A DNA stretch of 36,114 nucleotides, from assembly GCA_002697345.1 (NCBI GenBank), contig NZVE01000067.1:26894-63007 (forward strand). The letters run 5' to 3'. Numbering within the stretch: position 1 is the stretch's first letter; every line of letters starts with the position of its first letter. A program made the translations under genes and the position numbers. This DNA is from Paracoccaceae bacterium (lineage in GTDB: Bacteria; Pseudomonadota; Alphaproteobacteria; Rhodobacterales; Rhodobacteraceae). Below are positions 1 to 8,232 of the stretch, in pieces. Below the pieces are notes generated by a model that saw nothing but the letters and a program-made list of their open reading frames with translations, made no database searches and was not told where the DNA came from.

Positions 1-900
1 ACAATATCTAGCTATATCTGCATGTGTAGCAAGCCATACGTCCGGATGAGAGCTAATGTGCTGTAAGAGTTCCTCTAAGACCTGAATTCTGGATCTATGA
101 CCTATAAAGTGAGGATGCATAGTTAAAAGAAATAACCCATTGTCAGCATAAGCACCATCAAACTCACGTTTGAATACTTCGAGCACACCAGATGGAGGAG
201 TGTAAGGCCTAAGTCCTGTAAAACGATCCATTGCCCAGTAAGGGGCATCGTCTCGTATCCATTCAACAGGTAACTCAACTACTCCGGTAGGTTCACCGTT
301 CTCTAAAATCTCGTATGGATCATCATCAGCCATAAGAGAGCTATCATAGATAAGGCCCATTTCACGAGTAATTTCCATCGTATGTTGCGAGAAATCCCAA
401 GAGGGTGTTCGAATGCCAACTGGCCGCACACCTGTTATTTCCTCTAACTTATCGGCAGAACGCATTTGTAGCTCTCGTTCATCCTCGGGCGCTAATGCAC
501 TGTTAAGTTCGTGGATCCAGGAGTGAATGGCTACTTCGTGACCCTCTGCAATAACCCGCTTTTGTTCATCCGGATAAAGCATTGCAATTACAGCTGGAAC
601 AAAAAATGTTGCTTGAGCATGATATTTTTTCAGGACATCTAATACTCTTGGCACCCCAACACGATTACCGTACTCACCTTGACTTAATTTTCCTGGTGAG
701 TGATGGCCCCACCTTAGAGTTTGGGTTTCATGGTCAGAGTCAAAAGAAAGTGCAACAGCTACTTTGGCCCCATTTGGCCATTGAGCAGGCTTCATACTTT
801 TTCCAGCACGGATTTTGTTAACGACACCTCTCCATTTTTCTTCCGGCCACCGCCAGCTTTCTGGTTGTTCTGGGATTATGTGCCCTGTGTCCTTACTCAT
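1..900 (-). CDS. CE4/NodB-fold polysaccharide deacetylase-like hydrolase (3' end cut by window)
   Basis: Three hundred codons are visible and the C-terminus runs off the left edge. The ATG has AGGAG six bases upstream. The NodB-fold signatures are present: SFDSD with D54 and D56, HSWIH with metal-ligand-like H126 and H130, an R-x-P element at R164, and LTMHPH with H262. The layout (GNRVGVPRVLDVLKKYHAQA, then GIRTPSWDFS, then YDSSLM) matches the HpPgdA-like branch. That branch sits close to PuuE-type allantoinases and bacterial cyclic imidases rather than to secreted chitin or xylan deacetylases. There is no signal peptide, so it is probably cytoplasmic. It follows the oligopeptide ATPase gene by 45 bases on the same strand and probably closes that operon. 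Given the neighbouring HyuAB genes, a cyclic amide or imide substrate is plausible, but this is inferred; a peptidoglycan or N-acyl substrate is the alternative. Confidence 0.85.
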   Translation of the reverse strand, partial: MSKDTGHIIPEQPESWRWPEEKWRGVVNKIRAGKSMKPAQWPNGAKVAVALSFDSDHETQTLRWGHHSPGKLSQGEYGNRVGVPRVLDVLKKYHAQATFFVPAVIAMLYPDEQKRVIAEGHEVAIHSWIHELNSALAPEDERELQMRSADKLEEITGVRPVGIRTPSWDFSQHTMEITREMGLIYDSSLMADDDPYEILENGEPTGVVELPVEWIRDDAPYWAMDRFTGLRPYTPPSGVLEVFKREFDGAYADNGLFLLTMHPHFIGHRSRIQVLEELLQHISSHPDVWLATHADIARYC

Positions 901-945
901 GGGGATCTCCTCTGGGTGATTGGTTATATTTATGGTTTGGAGGTA

Positions 946-1956
946 CTATGTATTATAACATGCTACAGAGTGCTCTCCATCTGTATTAATTAAGGGTGGT
1001 GGCGATTGTAAGCATTGATCTGTTTTTTTCGGGCATCGTGTTCTAAAGCTACACCCTGATGGAAGATTACTTGGGTCTGGTGGCTCACCTTCAAGCCAAA
1101 AGTTTTCTGTTACCTTTTTACCGCCAATGACAGGAATAGCTGATAATAATGACTGAGTGTAAGGATGCCTTGGATCAGAAAAAAGCTTCTCCGTTTCATT
1201 GATTTCAACAATTTTTCCAAGATACATAACAGCTACACGATCACAAATCATCCGCACAACTGATAAATCATGGCTAATAAATATATAGGTAAGATTAAAC
1301 TGCTTTTGAAGATCAAGAAATAAATTCAAGATTGTTGCTTGCACAGATACATCCAGCCCTGAAGTTGGCTCATCCAGTACTATAAGGCTAGGATGTAGAG
1401 TTAAAATCCTTGCAAGGCCTATTCGGCGCTGTTGACCTCCAGATATTTCGTGTGGGTAGAGATCGAGGTGTGCTTCTGGAAGATTGACAGCTTTTAAAAT
1501 TGCTTTTACGCGCTCCTCACGCTCATCTTTTGTAAGAGTTGTGTGAATCTCCAGCGGTTCATGTAATGATTTCCCAATTTTCCACCTTGGATCAAGTGAA
1601 GCGCCAGGATCTTGGTATGTATATTGGAGCCTACGTCTTAATTGTCTAGATTCAGAGGGATTAAGATGACCAATTTCACTCCCCTCAAAGTTAACTGATC
1701 CTTCTGTTAGCTTATGTATTCCCATAATGGTTTTACCAAGGGTTGATTTTCCACAACCAGATTCCCCGACAACCCCTACGATTTCTCCCTTATTAACTGT
1801 TAGAGAGACATTATCTAAAGCTTTCAACCAGCCAGTTTGTCGGTTCCATGAGTTGTTTATTGGAAACCATTTGGAAAAATTCTTTACACCTAAAATAGGC
1901 TCCCCTGTTGGAATTTCTACTTCACCTAAATTATCATTTATATTATTTGATGACAT
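946..1956 (-). CDS. dppF: Dpp/Opp-type ABC transporter ATP-binding protein (second ATPase)
   Basis: This 336-residue cytoplasmic ATPase should form a heterodimer with the product of the gene immediately upstream and power solute import. Visible motifs are Walker A GESGCGKST (64-72), Q-loop Q115, signature ISGGQ (171-175), Walker B LIVLDEP (191-197) and the switch histidine H229. The C-terminus has the oligopeptide/dipeptide-transporter extension with its cysteine-containing segment (CSFRTRCPKKTDQC), which marks the Opp/Dpp/nickel subfamily and may bind an Fe-S cluster as in some relatives. Its start overlaps the end of the other ATPase gene by 14 bases, which implies translational coupling. 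Family assignment is secure; whether the substrate is a peptide, nickel or another compound cannot be told from the ATPase. Confidence 0.95.
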   Translation of the reverse strand: MSSNNINDNLGEVEIPTGEPILGVKNFSKWFPINNSWNRQTGWLKALDNVSLTVNKGEIVGVVGESGCGKSTLGKTIMGIHKLTEGSVNFEGSEIGHLNPSESRQLRRRLQYTYQDPGASLDPRWKIGKSLHEPLEIHTTLTKDEREERVKAILKAVNLPEAHLDLYPHEISGGQQRRIGLARILTLHPSLIVLDEPTSGLDVSVQATILNLFLDLQKQFNLTYIFISHDLSVVRMICDRVAVMYLGKIVEINETEKLFSDPRHPYTQSLLSAIPVIGGKKVTENFWLEGEPPDPSNLPSGCSFRTRCPKKTDQCLQSPPPLINTDGEHSVACYNT

Positions 1957-2980
1957 TTTTTGTTTCCTTAGCCGATGCTGATTTGCTATTAAAGCATCTT
2001 AGCATATGTCCTTTTTTTGGCCACGTAACCTCTGGTCTTAGTTTAGCACATTCACTCTTAGCCACCTCACAACGAGGGTGAAAACGACATCCTGATGGTG
2101 GATTTATTAGTGCAGGGATTTGACCAGGTATTCCCTTTAAATCTTGAGAGTTATTTGGTAAACTTTGTAAGAGTTTTTGTGTATAAGGATGACGTGGCTG
2201 AGAGAAAAAATCTTTTGAAATAGCTGTTTCCACCTCTTGCCCTGCGTACATCACAGTTATCCTATCACATATCTCGTAGGCAGCACCTAAATCATGTGTG
2301 GTAAACAAGACTGAGACACCTCTATCTACAGCTACGCTCCGAAGTAACTTTAAGATTTGCGCTTGAATGGTTACATCAAGGGCTGTCGTAGGTTCGTCAG
2401 CTATAATCATCCTTGGTTCGGGCAGTAGCGCCATTGCTATCATAAGGCGTTGTCTTTGACCTCCTGACACTTCGTGAGGATATTTTCGTAAAATTCCCTC
2501 TGGGTCAGGAAGTTGTACAGTATGGAGAAGATCAATAATCCGTTTTCTATCTGTTATTTTCCGTGATTTTTTGTACCTCGTGAAGTATTTTCCTTTAACA
2601 CTGTCAGGTGATTTCCACTTCATTAAATCCATCATTTGAGCGCCAATAGTAAATACTGGGTTAAATGATGTAAGGGGATCTTGAGGTATAAAAGTTATAA
2701 GTTTACCGCGAATATTATCGGCAAGGTCTTTTGATGAGAGTTTAAGCAATTCATTATTATCAAAACTTATTTTTCCAGAAGAAATCCTAGCTGAATTTTT
2801 TGGTAATACACCCAAAATAGCTCTAGCCAAGGTTGTTTTTCCACATCCAGACTCACCTACCAGACCGACAATTTCTCCAGACATTATTTCAAAATTAACT
2901 TTATCTAAGACTTTTGCTAAACCCTGCTCTGTGTCAAATCCGACCTCCAAGCCCTTAACCGACAATAATGTGTTATCCAC
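1943..2980 (-). CDS. dppD: Dpp/Opp-type ABC transporter ATP-binding protein (first ATPase)
   Basis: This ATPase has 345 residues if it starts at the GTG at 2980, which I prefer. That codon follows a GGAGGAG stretch and overlaps the stop of the permease gene by 8 bases, whereas the longer reading frame upstream adds about 35 residues of permease-overlapping sequence with no family resemblance. Motifs are Walker A GESGCGKTT (42-50), Q-loop QDP near 100, signature VSGGQ (171-175) and Walker B MIIADEP (191-197). The C-terminal oligopeptide-transporter extension has CRFHPRCEVAKSEC. An insert of about 25 basic residues (around 120-145, SPDSVKGKYFTRYKKSRK) between the Q-loop and the signature makes it slightly longer than a standard DppD. 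It pairs with the downstream ATPase. Confidence 0.94.
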   Translation of the reverse strand: MDNTLLSVKGLEVGFDTEQGLAKVLDKVNFEIMSGEIVGLVGESGCGKTTLARAILGVLPKNSARISSGKISFDNNELLKLSSKDLADNIRGKLITFIPQDPLTSFNPVFTIGAQMMDLMKWKSPDSVKGKYFTRYKKSRKITDRKRIIDLLHTVQLPDPEGILRKYPHEVSGGQRQRLMIAMALLPEPRMIIADEPTTALDVTIQAQILKLLRSVAVDRGVSVLFTTHDLGAAYEICDRITVMYAGQEVETAISKDFFSQPRHPYTQKLLQSLPNNSQDLKGIPGQIPALINPPSGCRFHPRCEVAKSECAKLRPEVTWPKKGHMLRCFNSKSASAKETKNVIK

Positions 2981-3833
2981 CTTTACTCCTCCGAGTCCGA
3001 GGATCAAGTATGTCACGCAATCCATCTCCAAGCAGGTTGAACCCCATAACAACAAGGAAAATCGCAATCCCAGGTGCTGCGGCATACCACCATGCTTCAG
3101 GTAGAAACTCTCGGCTCTCAGCGATTGTTCTTCCCCACTCTGGACTTGGAGGAGGGGGGCCTAATCCTAAAAAGCCAAGTGCTGCAGCTGTTAAAATAGT
3201 GCCTCCCATACCGATAGTTGTTCGTACGATAATAGAAGACGAAATATTAGGAAGAACGTGTAAAATCATTACCCTACTTGGAGATGCACCAAGTGCGATT
3301 GATGCTTCAACATAAGGCTCATTTAAAGCGGATCGTGTTTCTGCATAAACTAGCCTTGTCCAAAACGGCCAATATGTTGCAGAAAGTGCTAAAATAACAT
3401 TTTGAATGGATGGCCCCAGTGTTTGAGCAATAGCGATTGCTAGAATAATCTGCGGAACTGCAAGAAAGATATCTGATACACGCATTAATGCGTCGGAAAC
3501 CCAATTCCGATAATAACCTGCTAGCAAGCCTATTGGCACACCGATGATTACAGATACACTAATAGCAATTAATGCAATCGCTATTGTGATGCGCGCTCCA
3601 TATAAAAGCCTTGAATATATGTCAGATCCCATTCTATCAGTTCCAAAAAAATGTTCTGAACTTGGTCCCTGTAACCTTTCTGGTGGATGAAATTCAGTAA
3701 TGTCTGCGGGGTGGGTTGCAAGAATTGGTGCAAAAATTGCAACCAAAATCAAACCTAAGATAAGAAAAACTCCTATCGCCGCTGTACGGTCTTGGAATAT
3801 TTTTTTAATTAAAAATTGGACTGTTTCAAACAT
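2973..3833 (-). CDS. dppC: Dpp/Opp-type ABC transporter inner-membrane permease (C-type)
   Basis: This 286-residue integral membrane subunit has the BPD_transp_1 fold. An N-terminal helix (about 18-38) is followed by the conserved periplasmic segment ending HFFGTDRMGSDIYSRLLYGAR, which is typical of DppC/OppC. The core helices follow, and the cytoplasmic EAA-type coupling loop is seen as EASIALGASPSRVMILHVLPN. The protein ends in the usual GLRDILDPRTR. The start codon overlaps the stop of the preceding permease gene by one base (TAATG), so the two permeases are probably translated in a coupled way and pair in the membrane. Confidence 0.95.
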   Translation of the reverse strand: MFETVQFLIKKIFQDRTAAIGVFLILGLILVAIFAPILATHPADITEFHPPERLQGPSSEHFFGTDRMGSDIYSRLLYGARITIAIALIAISVSVIIGVPIGLLAGYYRNWVSDALMRVSDIFLAVPQIILAIAIAQTLGPSIQNVILALSATYWPFWTRLVYAETRSALNEPYVEASIALGASPSRVMILHVLPNISSSIIVRTTIGMGGTILTAAALGFLGLGPPPPSPEWGRTIAESREFLPEAWWYAAAPGIAIFLVVMGFNLLGDGLRDILDPRTRRSKGG

Positions 3834-4837
3834 TAAAGCTCACTCCTAGGGTCCATTACACCTTGAAGAACATCTACCAATAGATTGATAAGAATAAACA
3901 TAGTGCCAGTAATTAATGTGAATCCCATAATTGCATTATAATCTGAGTTCATTATTGATTGAACAGCATAAAGACCAAGACCTGGCCAGTCAAAAACAGC
4001 TTCAACCACCACGGTACCAGCAAGTAAAAGGCCAAATATAAGCCCTATTTGTGTGACTGTACCAATTAACGCATTCCTAAGGATGTACTTCCAAATAATA
4101 ATTCGCTCTGGGAAACCCATAGCCTGCTCATATAAAACGTAGTTCGAGTTAATTGCATCGAGTACGCCGGCTCGCGTAAATCTCATTATAGTTGCCATCG
4201 CAGGGAAAGCTAGAGTTGCAACAGGCAGGACTAGATGACTAAATGCGCTCCCAAAAGATTCCCAGTCGCCCACTAGCAAACTGTCTATTAAAAAAAATCC
4301 GGTAATATGATCTGGGCCCCAACCATCAATTCTTCCTTGAAGTGGAGTCCACTGAAGTTCCATTGCAAAGAATAGTTGAAATAATATAGCTAACCAAAAA
4401 CTAGCAATTGCAAGACCAGATACCGTTATTAATCGAAGAATATGGTCTGCAATTGAATTTCTGTAAACTGCTGCGATTACGCCCAACGGGACACCTAGTA
4501 GAGCAGAAATTAAAACAGAAACAAAAGTCAGCTCCAATGTAGCAGGTAATCGCCCCAACAAATCATCCGAAATTGGCCGTTGAGTGTATAGACTAATTCC
4601 TAAGTCGCCTTGAAATGTGCCCAACACATAATTTATAAATTGAATATATAGCGGTTTGTCAAAACCATATTGTGCTCTAAGATCTGCAATTTGCTCATTT
4701 GTTGCATTATCTCCAGCTAGAAACGCTACTGGGTCAGCAGGAATAATATGGCTAATGGTGAAAACTAACAACAATAGACCAAATACCGTCGGAAAGAACC
4801 AAACTAGCCTATTAAATATTAAGTATAAAATTCGCAT
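3833..4837 (-). CDS. dppB: Dpp/Opp-type ABC transporter inner-membrane permease (B-type)
   Basis: This 334-residue permease has the classic DppB/OppB layout. An N-terminal helix (about 10-31) is followed by a periplasmic region with the conserved RAQYGFDKPLYIQFINY and GDLGISLYTQRPISDDLLGRLPATLEL segments. The transmembrane core contains an EAA-like loop (YEQAMGFPERIIIWKYILRNAL) and the protein closes with a DVLQGVMDPR tail. It is separated from the binding-protein gene upstream by 97 bases that hold a strong stem-loop, and overlaps the second permease gene by one base. No obvious Shine-Dalgarno sequence precedes it, so the leader may depend on processing of the upstream mRNA. Confidence 0.95.
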   Translation of the reverse strand: MRILYLIFNRLVWFFPTVFGLLLLVFTISHIIPADPVAFLAGDNATNEQIADLRAQYGFDKPLYIQFINYVLGTFQGDLGISLYTQRPISDDLLGRLPATLELTFVSVLISALLGVPLGVIAAVYRNSIADHILRLITVSGLAIASFWLAILFQLFFAMELQWTPLQGRIDGWGPDHITGFFLIDSLLVGDWESFGSAFSHLVLPVATLAFPAMATIMRFTRAGVLDAINSNYVLYEQAMGFPERIIIWKYILRNALIGTVTQIGLIFGLLLAGTVVVEAVFDWPGLGLYAVQSIMNSDYNAIMGFTLITGTMFILINLLVDVLQGVMDPRSEL

Positions 4838-4898
4838 AATTTTGTCTAATCTGTAAATAATTTTATTAATTTTTTAGTATAAATTTTAAGTTTGTGTA

Positions 4899-4925
4899 AG
4901 GAGCAGCCAACTATCAGCTGCTCCT
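4899..4925 (-). terminator. Intercistronic stem-loop between binding-protein and permease genes
   Basis: A perfect 9-bp stem (AGGAGCAGC / GCTGCTCCT) encloses a 9-base loop, ten bases past the stop codon of the solute-binding-protein gene. The bases that follow on the minus strand are only weakly T-rich. I read it as a leaky terminator or an mRNA-stabilising hairpin that raises binding-protein expression above that of the permeases, as is common in ABC importer operons. The hairpin is seen directly; its role is inferred. Confidence 0.6.
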
Positions 4926-4934
4926 AGGAAGTAT

Positions 4935-6503
4935 TTAGTCTTCGAAGTAAACCCAACGCATTTCTTGGGCGTTTCCGATCGGTGAAAAGCGAACACCTTT
5001 AACATTTTTGTTATAAGGTCCGAACCAAACAGTATTATAAACAAAAATACCGCCAGCATCATCCATCACCATCTTCGCTGCTTTCTTATAGTTTACAGCT
5101 CTTTTGGCTTGATCTGGTTCGACACGCGCTTCATTTAATAGCGCATCTACTTCAGGATTACAGTACCATGAATTGTTTCTGGCACCGATTTGATCACAAG
5201 AGTAAAGCTCACCAATCCAATTATTTGGATCTGCATAATATGTAGATTTCCAAATAAATAGTGAGTCGTACATTTGCTGTTCGTCTCTCATTTTCTTAGA
5301 AACTACTGACCATGGCTCTTCAACAATTCTAGTTTTTAGACCAAGTTTTGTTAGGCTGTTTTGGAATAAAGCGGCAGCTTGTCCAGTTTGCCCGTAGCCA
5401 GCTAGTGCACCAAGAACGAATTCAGGAATAGGCTTCTTTACCTTTGCAAGGTATTCACGCGCCTTATCCATATCGTAAGTGTAGCCTTTTTCATCTGTAG
5501 GATTTCCCCAGATATTATTAGGCATTGGAGCAGGGTTTCGTGCTACAGAACCACCTAATATGTCATTTATAAATGAATCGTAGTCAAAGGCATATGAAAG
5601 AGCTTTTCGGAAATTAATGTCCTGCATTATTTCTCGATTGTGATTTAAAATAACATAAAAAATGCGCATAGATTCTTCTACTTGTACATTTACATTATCA
5701 GAGGCTTCTAAGCGCTTAACTTGATCTTGTGGAAGGTATCCATCTGTTCCATGAAAATCCCCATTCATTAACCCGAGTACTCGAGAATTAATCTCGATTA
5801 CGGTTCTAAATTCGATTTCATCAAGATACTTGTCACCCCAACCCTTGAAGTGATTTTTAAAGCGTTTCGCCGAGAAACCTATTGCTGGATCATATCTGTC
5901 AAGCTCAAAAGAACCAGACCCTGCGTCATTTTGAGAAAGCCATTTAGCTCCTAAGTCTCCATCAACCTCATGTGATTGTACGAGAGATGAGTTTAAAACA
6001 TGGATTGCAGGTACTGTTGCTAGAAAAATAGAGGACGCTTCTACTAGGTTAAACTGCACTGTGTGCTTATCAATAACTTTTGTAGATCCTGGTAAAACTG
6101 ATTTAGTAAAAAGTGAGTAAGCACCCTTTTTTAGAGCCAGTATACGTTCAATCGAATATACAACATCGCTTGCTTCTACTGGTGATCCATCATGAAAAGT
6201 AGCACCTTTATTTAAATGAAAAGTGTATGAAGTTCCGTCTTCCGAAATATCATAACTGTCAGCTAACCATGGAGATAGCTTTGGTGGATTGTCTAACCAT
6301 CTCAGCAACCCATCATAGAGATTAATACGATAAGCAACACGGCCAACGTCGTATAACGCGTGTGGGTCCATAGTATCATAAGGTGAAGAGTTCGCAAAAA
6401 TAAACTTATTTTTTGCCTCCAAACCCGTTGGAGTGATCATTGCTCCCCCCAGTATTAAAGCCATAACAAGAGTCATGCTTTTTATAATATTAAGCTTAAA
6501 CAT
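4935..6503 (-). CDS. ABC transporter periplasmic solute-binding protein (SBP_bac_5 family)
   Basis: This 522-residue protein belongs to the oligopeptide/dipeptide/nickel-binding cluster. I place the start at the ATG at 6503. It has AAGGAA seven bases upstream and opens directly into a signal peptide (about 1-29, hydrophobic core LVMALILGGAMI). A longer in-frame start at 6548 would put 15 charged residues before the signal and overlap the upstream SDR gene. The mature protein shows family landmarks: the early TMDPHALYDVGR segment, LSPWLADSYDISEDGTSYTFHLNKG followed by FHDGSPV, and FRKALSYAFDYDSF. It delivers substrate to the permease/ATPase complex encoded just downstream. The ligand cannot be read from sequence: peptides are the default, but family members also bind opines, glutathione, nickel and other amides. 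Confidence 0.93.
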   Translation of the reverse strand: MFKLNIIKSMTLVMALILGGAMITPTGLEAKNKFIFANSSPYDTMDPHALYDVGRVAYRINLYDGLLRWLDNPPKLSPWLADSYDISEDGTSYTFHLNKGATFHDGSPVEASDVVYSIERILALKKGAYSLFTKSVLPGSTKVIDKHTVQFNLVEASSIFLATVPAIHVLNSSLVQSHEVDGDLGAKWLSQNDAGSGSFELDRYDPAIGFSAKRFKNHFKGWGDKYLDEIEFRTVIEINSRVLGLMNGDFHGTDGYLPQDQVKRLEASDNVNVQVEESMRIFYVILNHNREIMQDINFRKALSYAFDYDSFINDILGGSVARNPAPMPNNIWGNPTDEKGYTYDMDKAREYLAKVKKPIPEFVLGALAGYGQTGQAAALFQNSLTKLGLKTRIVEEPWSVVSKKMRDEQQMYDSLFIWKSTYYADPNNWIGELYSCDQIGARNNSWYCNPEVDALLNEARVEPDQAKRAVNYKKAAKMVMDDAGGIFVYNTVWFGPYNKNVKGVRFSPIGNAQEMRWVYFED

Positions 6504-6535
6504 TATGTTTTTCCTTTCTTTAGTGTTAATTTTAG

Positions 6536-7294
6536 TTAACGATTCCACTGAAATCCATCAATGGTAATATCTTGCCCGGTAATGAAGTTAGGCTCAGATA
6601 AGGCGAGAAAACTTACTAGCTCCGCAACATCTGTTGGGGTTCCAACACGTTTTAGAGCAATACCTTTTACTAATTCAGGTTCGCGTTCTGCGATAACAGC
6701 ATTCTTAGTGATTTCAGTCTTTATTAGACCTGGGCATACCGCATTTACTAGTATGTCTGGACCTAATTCCTTGGCCAATGCTCTCGTCATTCCAAGTATC
6801 CCTGCTTTTGCAGAAGTATAAGAGAACTTTGATACTGCGGCGGTTACCCCGCCACTATGTGCATTCAGCGATGACATTGAGACAATTCTTCCCCATTTTG
6901 CTTTAAGCATATATGGTGCAACTGCTTGAATATAGTTGAAACAGCTTTTTAGGTTAATGTTCAATGTTGTGTCGTATTCATCTTCAGTAATCTCTAAAAT
7001 GCCCTTTGGATTTGCCTTTCCTGCATTATTAACGAGGACATCAATTCTGCCAAACTTTAAAAATGCATCAGAAGCTATTTCTTTTGCTCTCTTATGATCT
7101 GAGACATCCGCAACAAAGGTTATGCAGGAAACTCCTAGTGCCTCAATTTCTTTTTTAGTATCTGCCATTTCTTTTTCGAGGAGATCGACCAAAACAATGG
7201 ATGACCCTAGGCTTGCCAATTTAAGTGCGCATCCTCTACCTATCCCTCTAGCACCACCGGTTACTACTGAAACTCTATTTTCTGATATCGACAT
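6536..7294 (-). CDS. Short-chain dehydrogenase/reductase (FabG-like), first gene of the importer operon
   Basis: This 252-residue classical SDR has the Rossmann glycine motif TGGARGIG (12-19), NNAG (89-92), the catalytic serine in SMSS (about 141-142) and YTSAK with Y159 and K163. The C-terminal GQDITIDGFQWN is typical. An aspartate at the end of the second strand (VLVDL, D37) favours NAD(H) over NADP(H). The protein is cytoplasmic and should oxidise or reduce an alcohol/carbonyl. It stands first on the minus arm, 136 bases from the divergent regulator gene, and 32 bases before the binding-protein start, so it is likely co-transcribed with the transporter and acts on the imported compound or a product of it. 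FabG housekeeping function is unlikely given this context. Confidence 0.92.
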   Translation of the reverse strand: MSISENRVSVVTGGARGIGRGCALKLASLGSSIVLVDLLEKEMADTKKEIEALGVSCITFVADVSDHKRAKEIASDAFLKFGRIDVLVNNAGKANPKGILEITEDEYDTTLNINLKSCFNYIQAVAPYMLKAKWGRIVSMSSLNAHSGGVTAAVSKFSYTSAKAGILGMTRALAKELGPDILVNAVCPGLIKTEITKNAVIAEREPELVKGIALKRVGTPTDVAELVSFLALSEPNFITGQDITIDGFQWNR

Positions 7295-7326
7295 TACTAA
7301 AAATTGTCCCTATTTATTTTTTTATA

Positions 7327-7356
7327 AATATATTTTGTATATATAAAACTTGACAA
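7327..7356 (-). promoter_or_regulatory. Candidate promoter of the SDR/ABC operon
   Basis: On the minus strand TTGTCA is followed after 18 bases by TATATT, which would place a transcription start about 25-30 bases before the SDR start codon. The region is very AT-rich, so chance matches are easy. It overlaps the opposite-facing TTGACA box, as back-to-back promoters often do. Confidence 0.35.
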
Positions 7357-7378
7357 ATAAATTGAATATAAGTCAATA
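7350..7378 (+). promoter_or_regulatory. Candidate promoter of the iclR-hyu operon
   Basis: A consensus TTGACA box (7350-7355) is followed after 17 bases by TCAATA as a weak -10. The same segment forms an inverted repeat TTGAC-N17-GTCAA (7350-7376). A start near 7385 would place the inverted repeats at 7392-7418 just downstream, where a bound repressor would block transcription. Confidence 0.35.
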
Positions 7379-7391
7379 GTTAATTTTTAAT

Positions 7392-7418
7392 TGTGAATAT
7401 TGGTTCACATATATGAAC
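7392..7418. promoter_or_regulatory. Candidate IclR-family operator: overlapping inverted repeats
   Basis: TGTGAA-N6-TTCACA (7392-7409) is a perfect inverted repeat, and its right arm doubles as the left arm of GTTCA-N6-TGAAC (7403-7418). This gives three half-sites of the TTCA(C/T)A type in alternating orientation at even spacing. It sits 12 bases before the preferred start of the regulator gene and about 100 bases from the divergent operon. Short palindromes with 5-6-base arms are typical IclR-family targets. The repeats are seen directly; binding is inferred. Confidence 0.5.
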
Positions 7419-7430
7419 ACTGAAGGTAAA

Positions 7431-8228
7431 ATGACAAACAATGGTGTTAAATCAGCTGTACGCACTCTTAGAATATTGGAATTCTTTGAGTCTGCAACGG
7501 TACCAGTCTCATTAGGTGACCTCAGTTCGAATCTATGTCTACCTAAGAGCTCTGCGCACAACTTGGTGTATACCTTGATTGAGGAGGGGTACTTACAAAA
7601 AGTGTCTCATAACTCTTTTGAATTAAATTCAAATATAAAGAGGTCGGTTGGTTGGGTTGGCGGTATGGACGGAGTGATCAGGCGTGCTGCGGCAAAGGAG
7701 ATGGATCGTCTTCTAGTTCTTTTTGAAGAAAGCGTAGTACTAGGGGTTCCAAATGATAAATACGATGTAAAAATTACAGGGTTTCGGCAATCTTCTCAAT
7801 TAATGAGTTATTCACTTTTAAAATCTCCTATTATTCCCGGTTGGTGTACCTCACTTGGGCATGCAATTCTTTCCTTTCTACCTGAAGACGAAAGCTATAA
7901 ATACATTGATAATGTCTCCAAAGTTTCGCTAACTCCAAAGACCTTAACTTCAACAATTGCTATAATGAATCGTTTGCGAGTTTGTCGTCATAGGGGGTAT
8001 TCATTAAGTATTGATGAAAGATTTGAAGGAGCAAGTGGAGTAGCTGTTCCAATTCTTGATGAGTCCGGTTTGCCAAGAGCTGCACTTAATATGGTGATGT
8101 TAACCCCACGTTTTTTTAAGCGTAAAGATATTATCATTCAAGAAGTTAAGAAATCAGTAAAAACGATAGAAAATGTATTATTTAAAAAACATGACAACAA
8201 TAACATTAGACAGCTTAGTGTAAGGTAA
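7431..8228 (+). CDS. IclR-family transcriptional regulator
   Basis: This 265-residue regulator has an N-terminal winged helix-turn-helix (about 5-65, with SLGDLSSNLCLPKSSAHNLVYTL as the recognition unit) and a C-terminal IclR effector domain (about 80-250, with the conserved GWCTSLGHAILSFLP and DERFEGASGVAVPI segments). I choose the ATG at 7431, which has GAAGG five bases upstream. An ATG at 7413 in the same frame has no ribosome site and lies inside the inverted repeat. The stop codon is only 4 bases from HyuA1, so it is co-transcribed with the hydantoinase-type genes and probably controls both them and the divergent importer operon. The inducer is presumably the ring compound or an acid derived from it (inference). 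Confidence 0.93.
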   Translation: MTNNGVKSAVRTLRILEFFESATVPVSLGDLSSNLCLPKSSAHNLVYTLIEEGYLQKVSHNSFELNSNIKRSVGWVGGMDGVIRRAAAKEMDRLLVLFEESVVLGVPNDKYDVKITGFRQSSQLMSYSLLKSPIIPGWCTSLGHAILSFLPEDESYKYIDNVSKVSLTPKTLTSTIAIMNRLRVCRHRGYSLSIDERFEGASGVAVPILDESGLPRAALNMVMLTPRFFKRKDIIIQEVKKSVKTIENVLFKKHDNNNIRQLSVR

Positions 8229-8232
8229 TAAA

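Noticed and set aside
582-993. Short plus-strand open frames across the CE4 hydrolase and dppF ends
   Set aside because: They oppose well-supported minus-strand genes and have low-complexity, non-family translations.
2981-3085. Longer N-terminus for the first ABC ATPase
   Set aside because: The extra residues overlap the permease gene in another frame, do not resemble any DppD N-terminus, and the GTG at 2980 has a strong ribosome site.
7413-7430. Upstream ATG as the start of the IclR-family gene
   Set aside because: It lies within the inverted repeat, has no Shine-Dalgarno sequence, and the next in-frame ATG at 7431 has GAAGG at correct distance.
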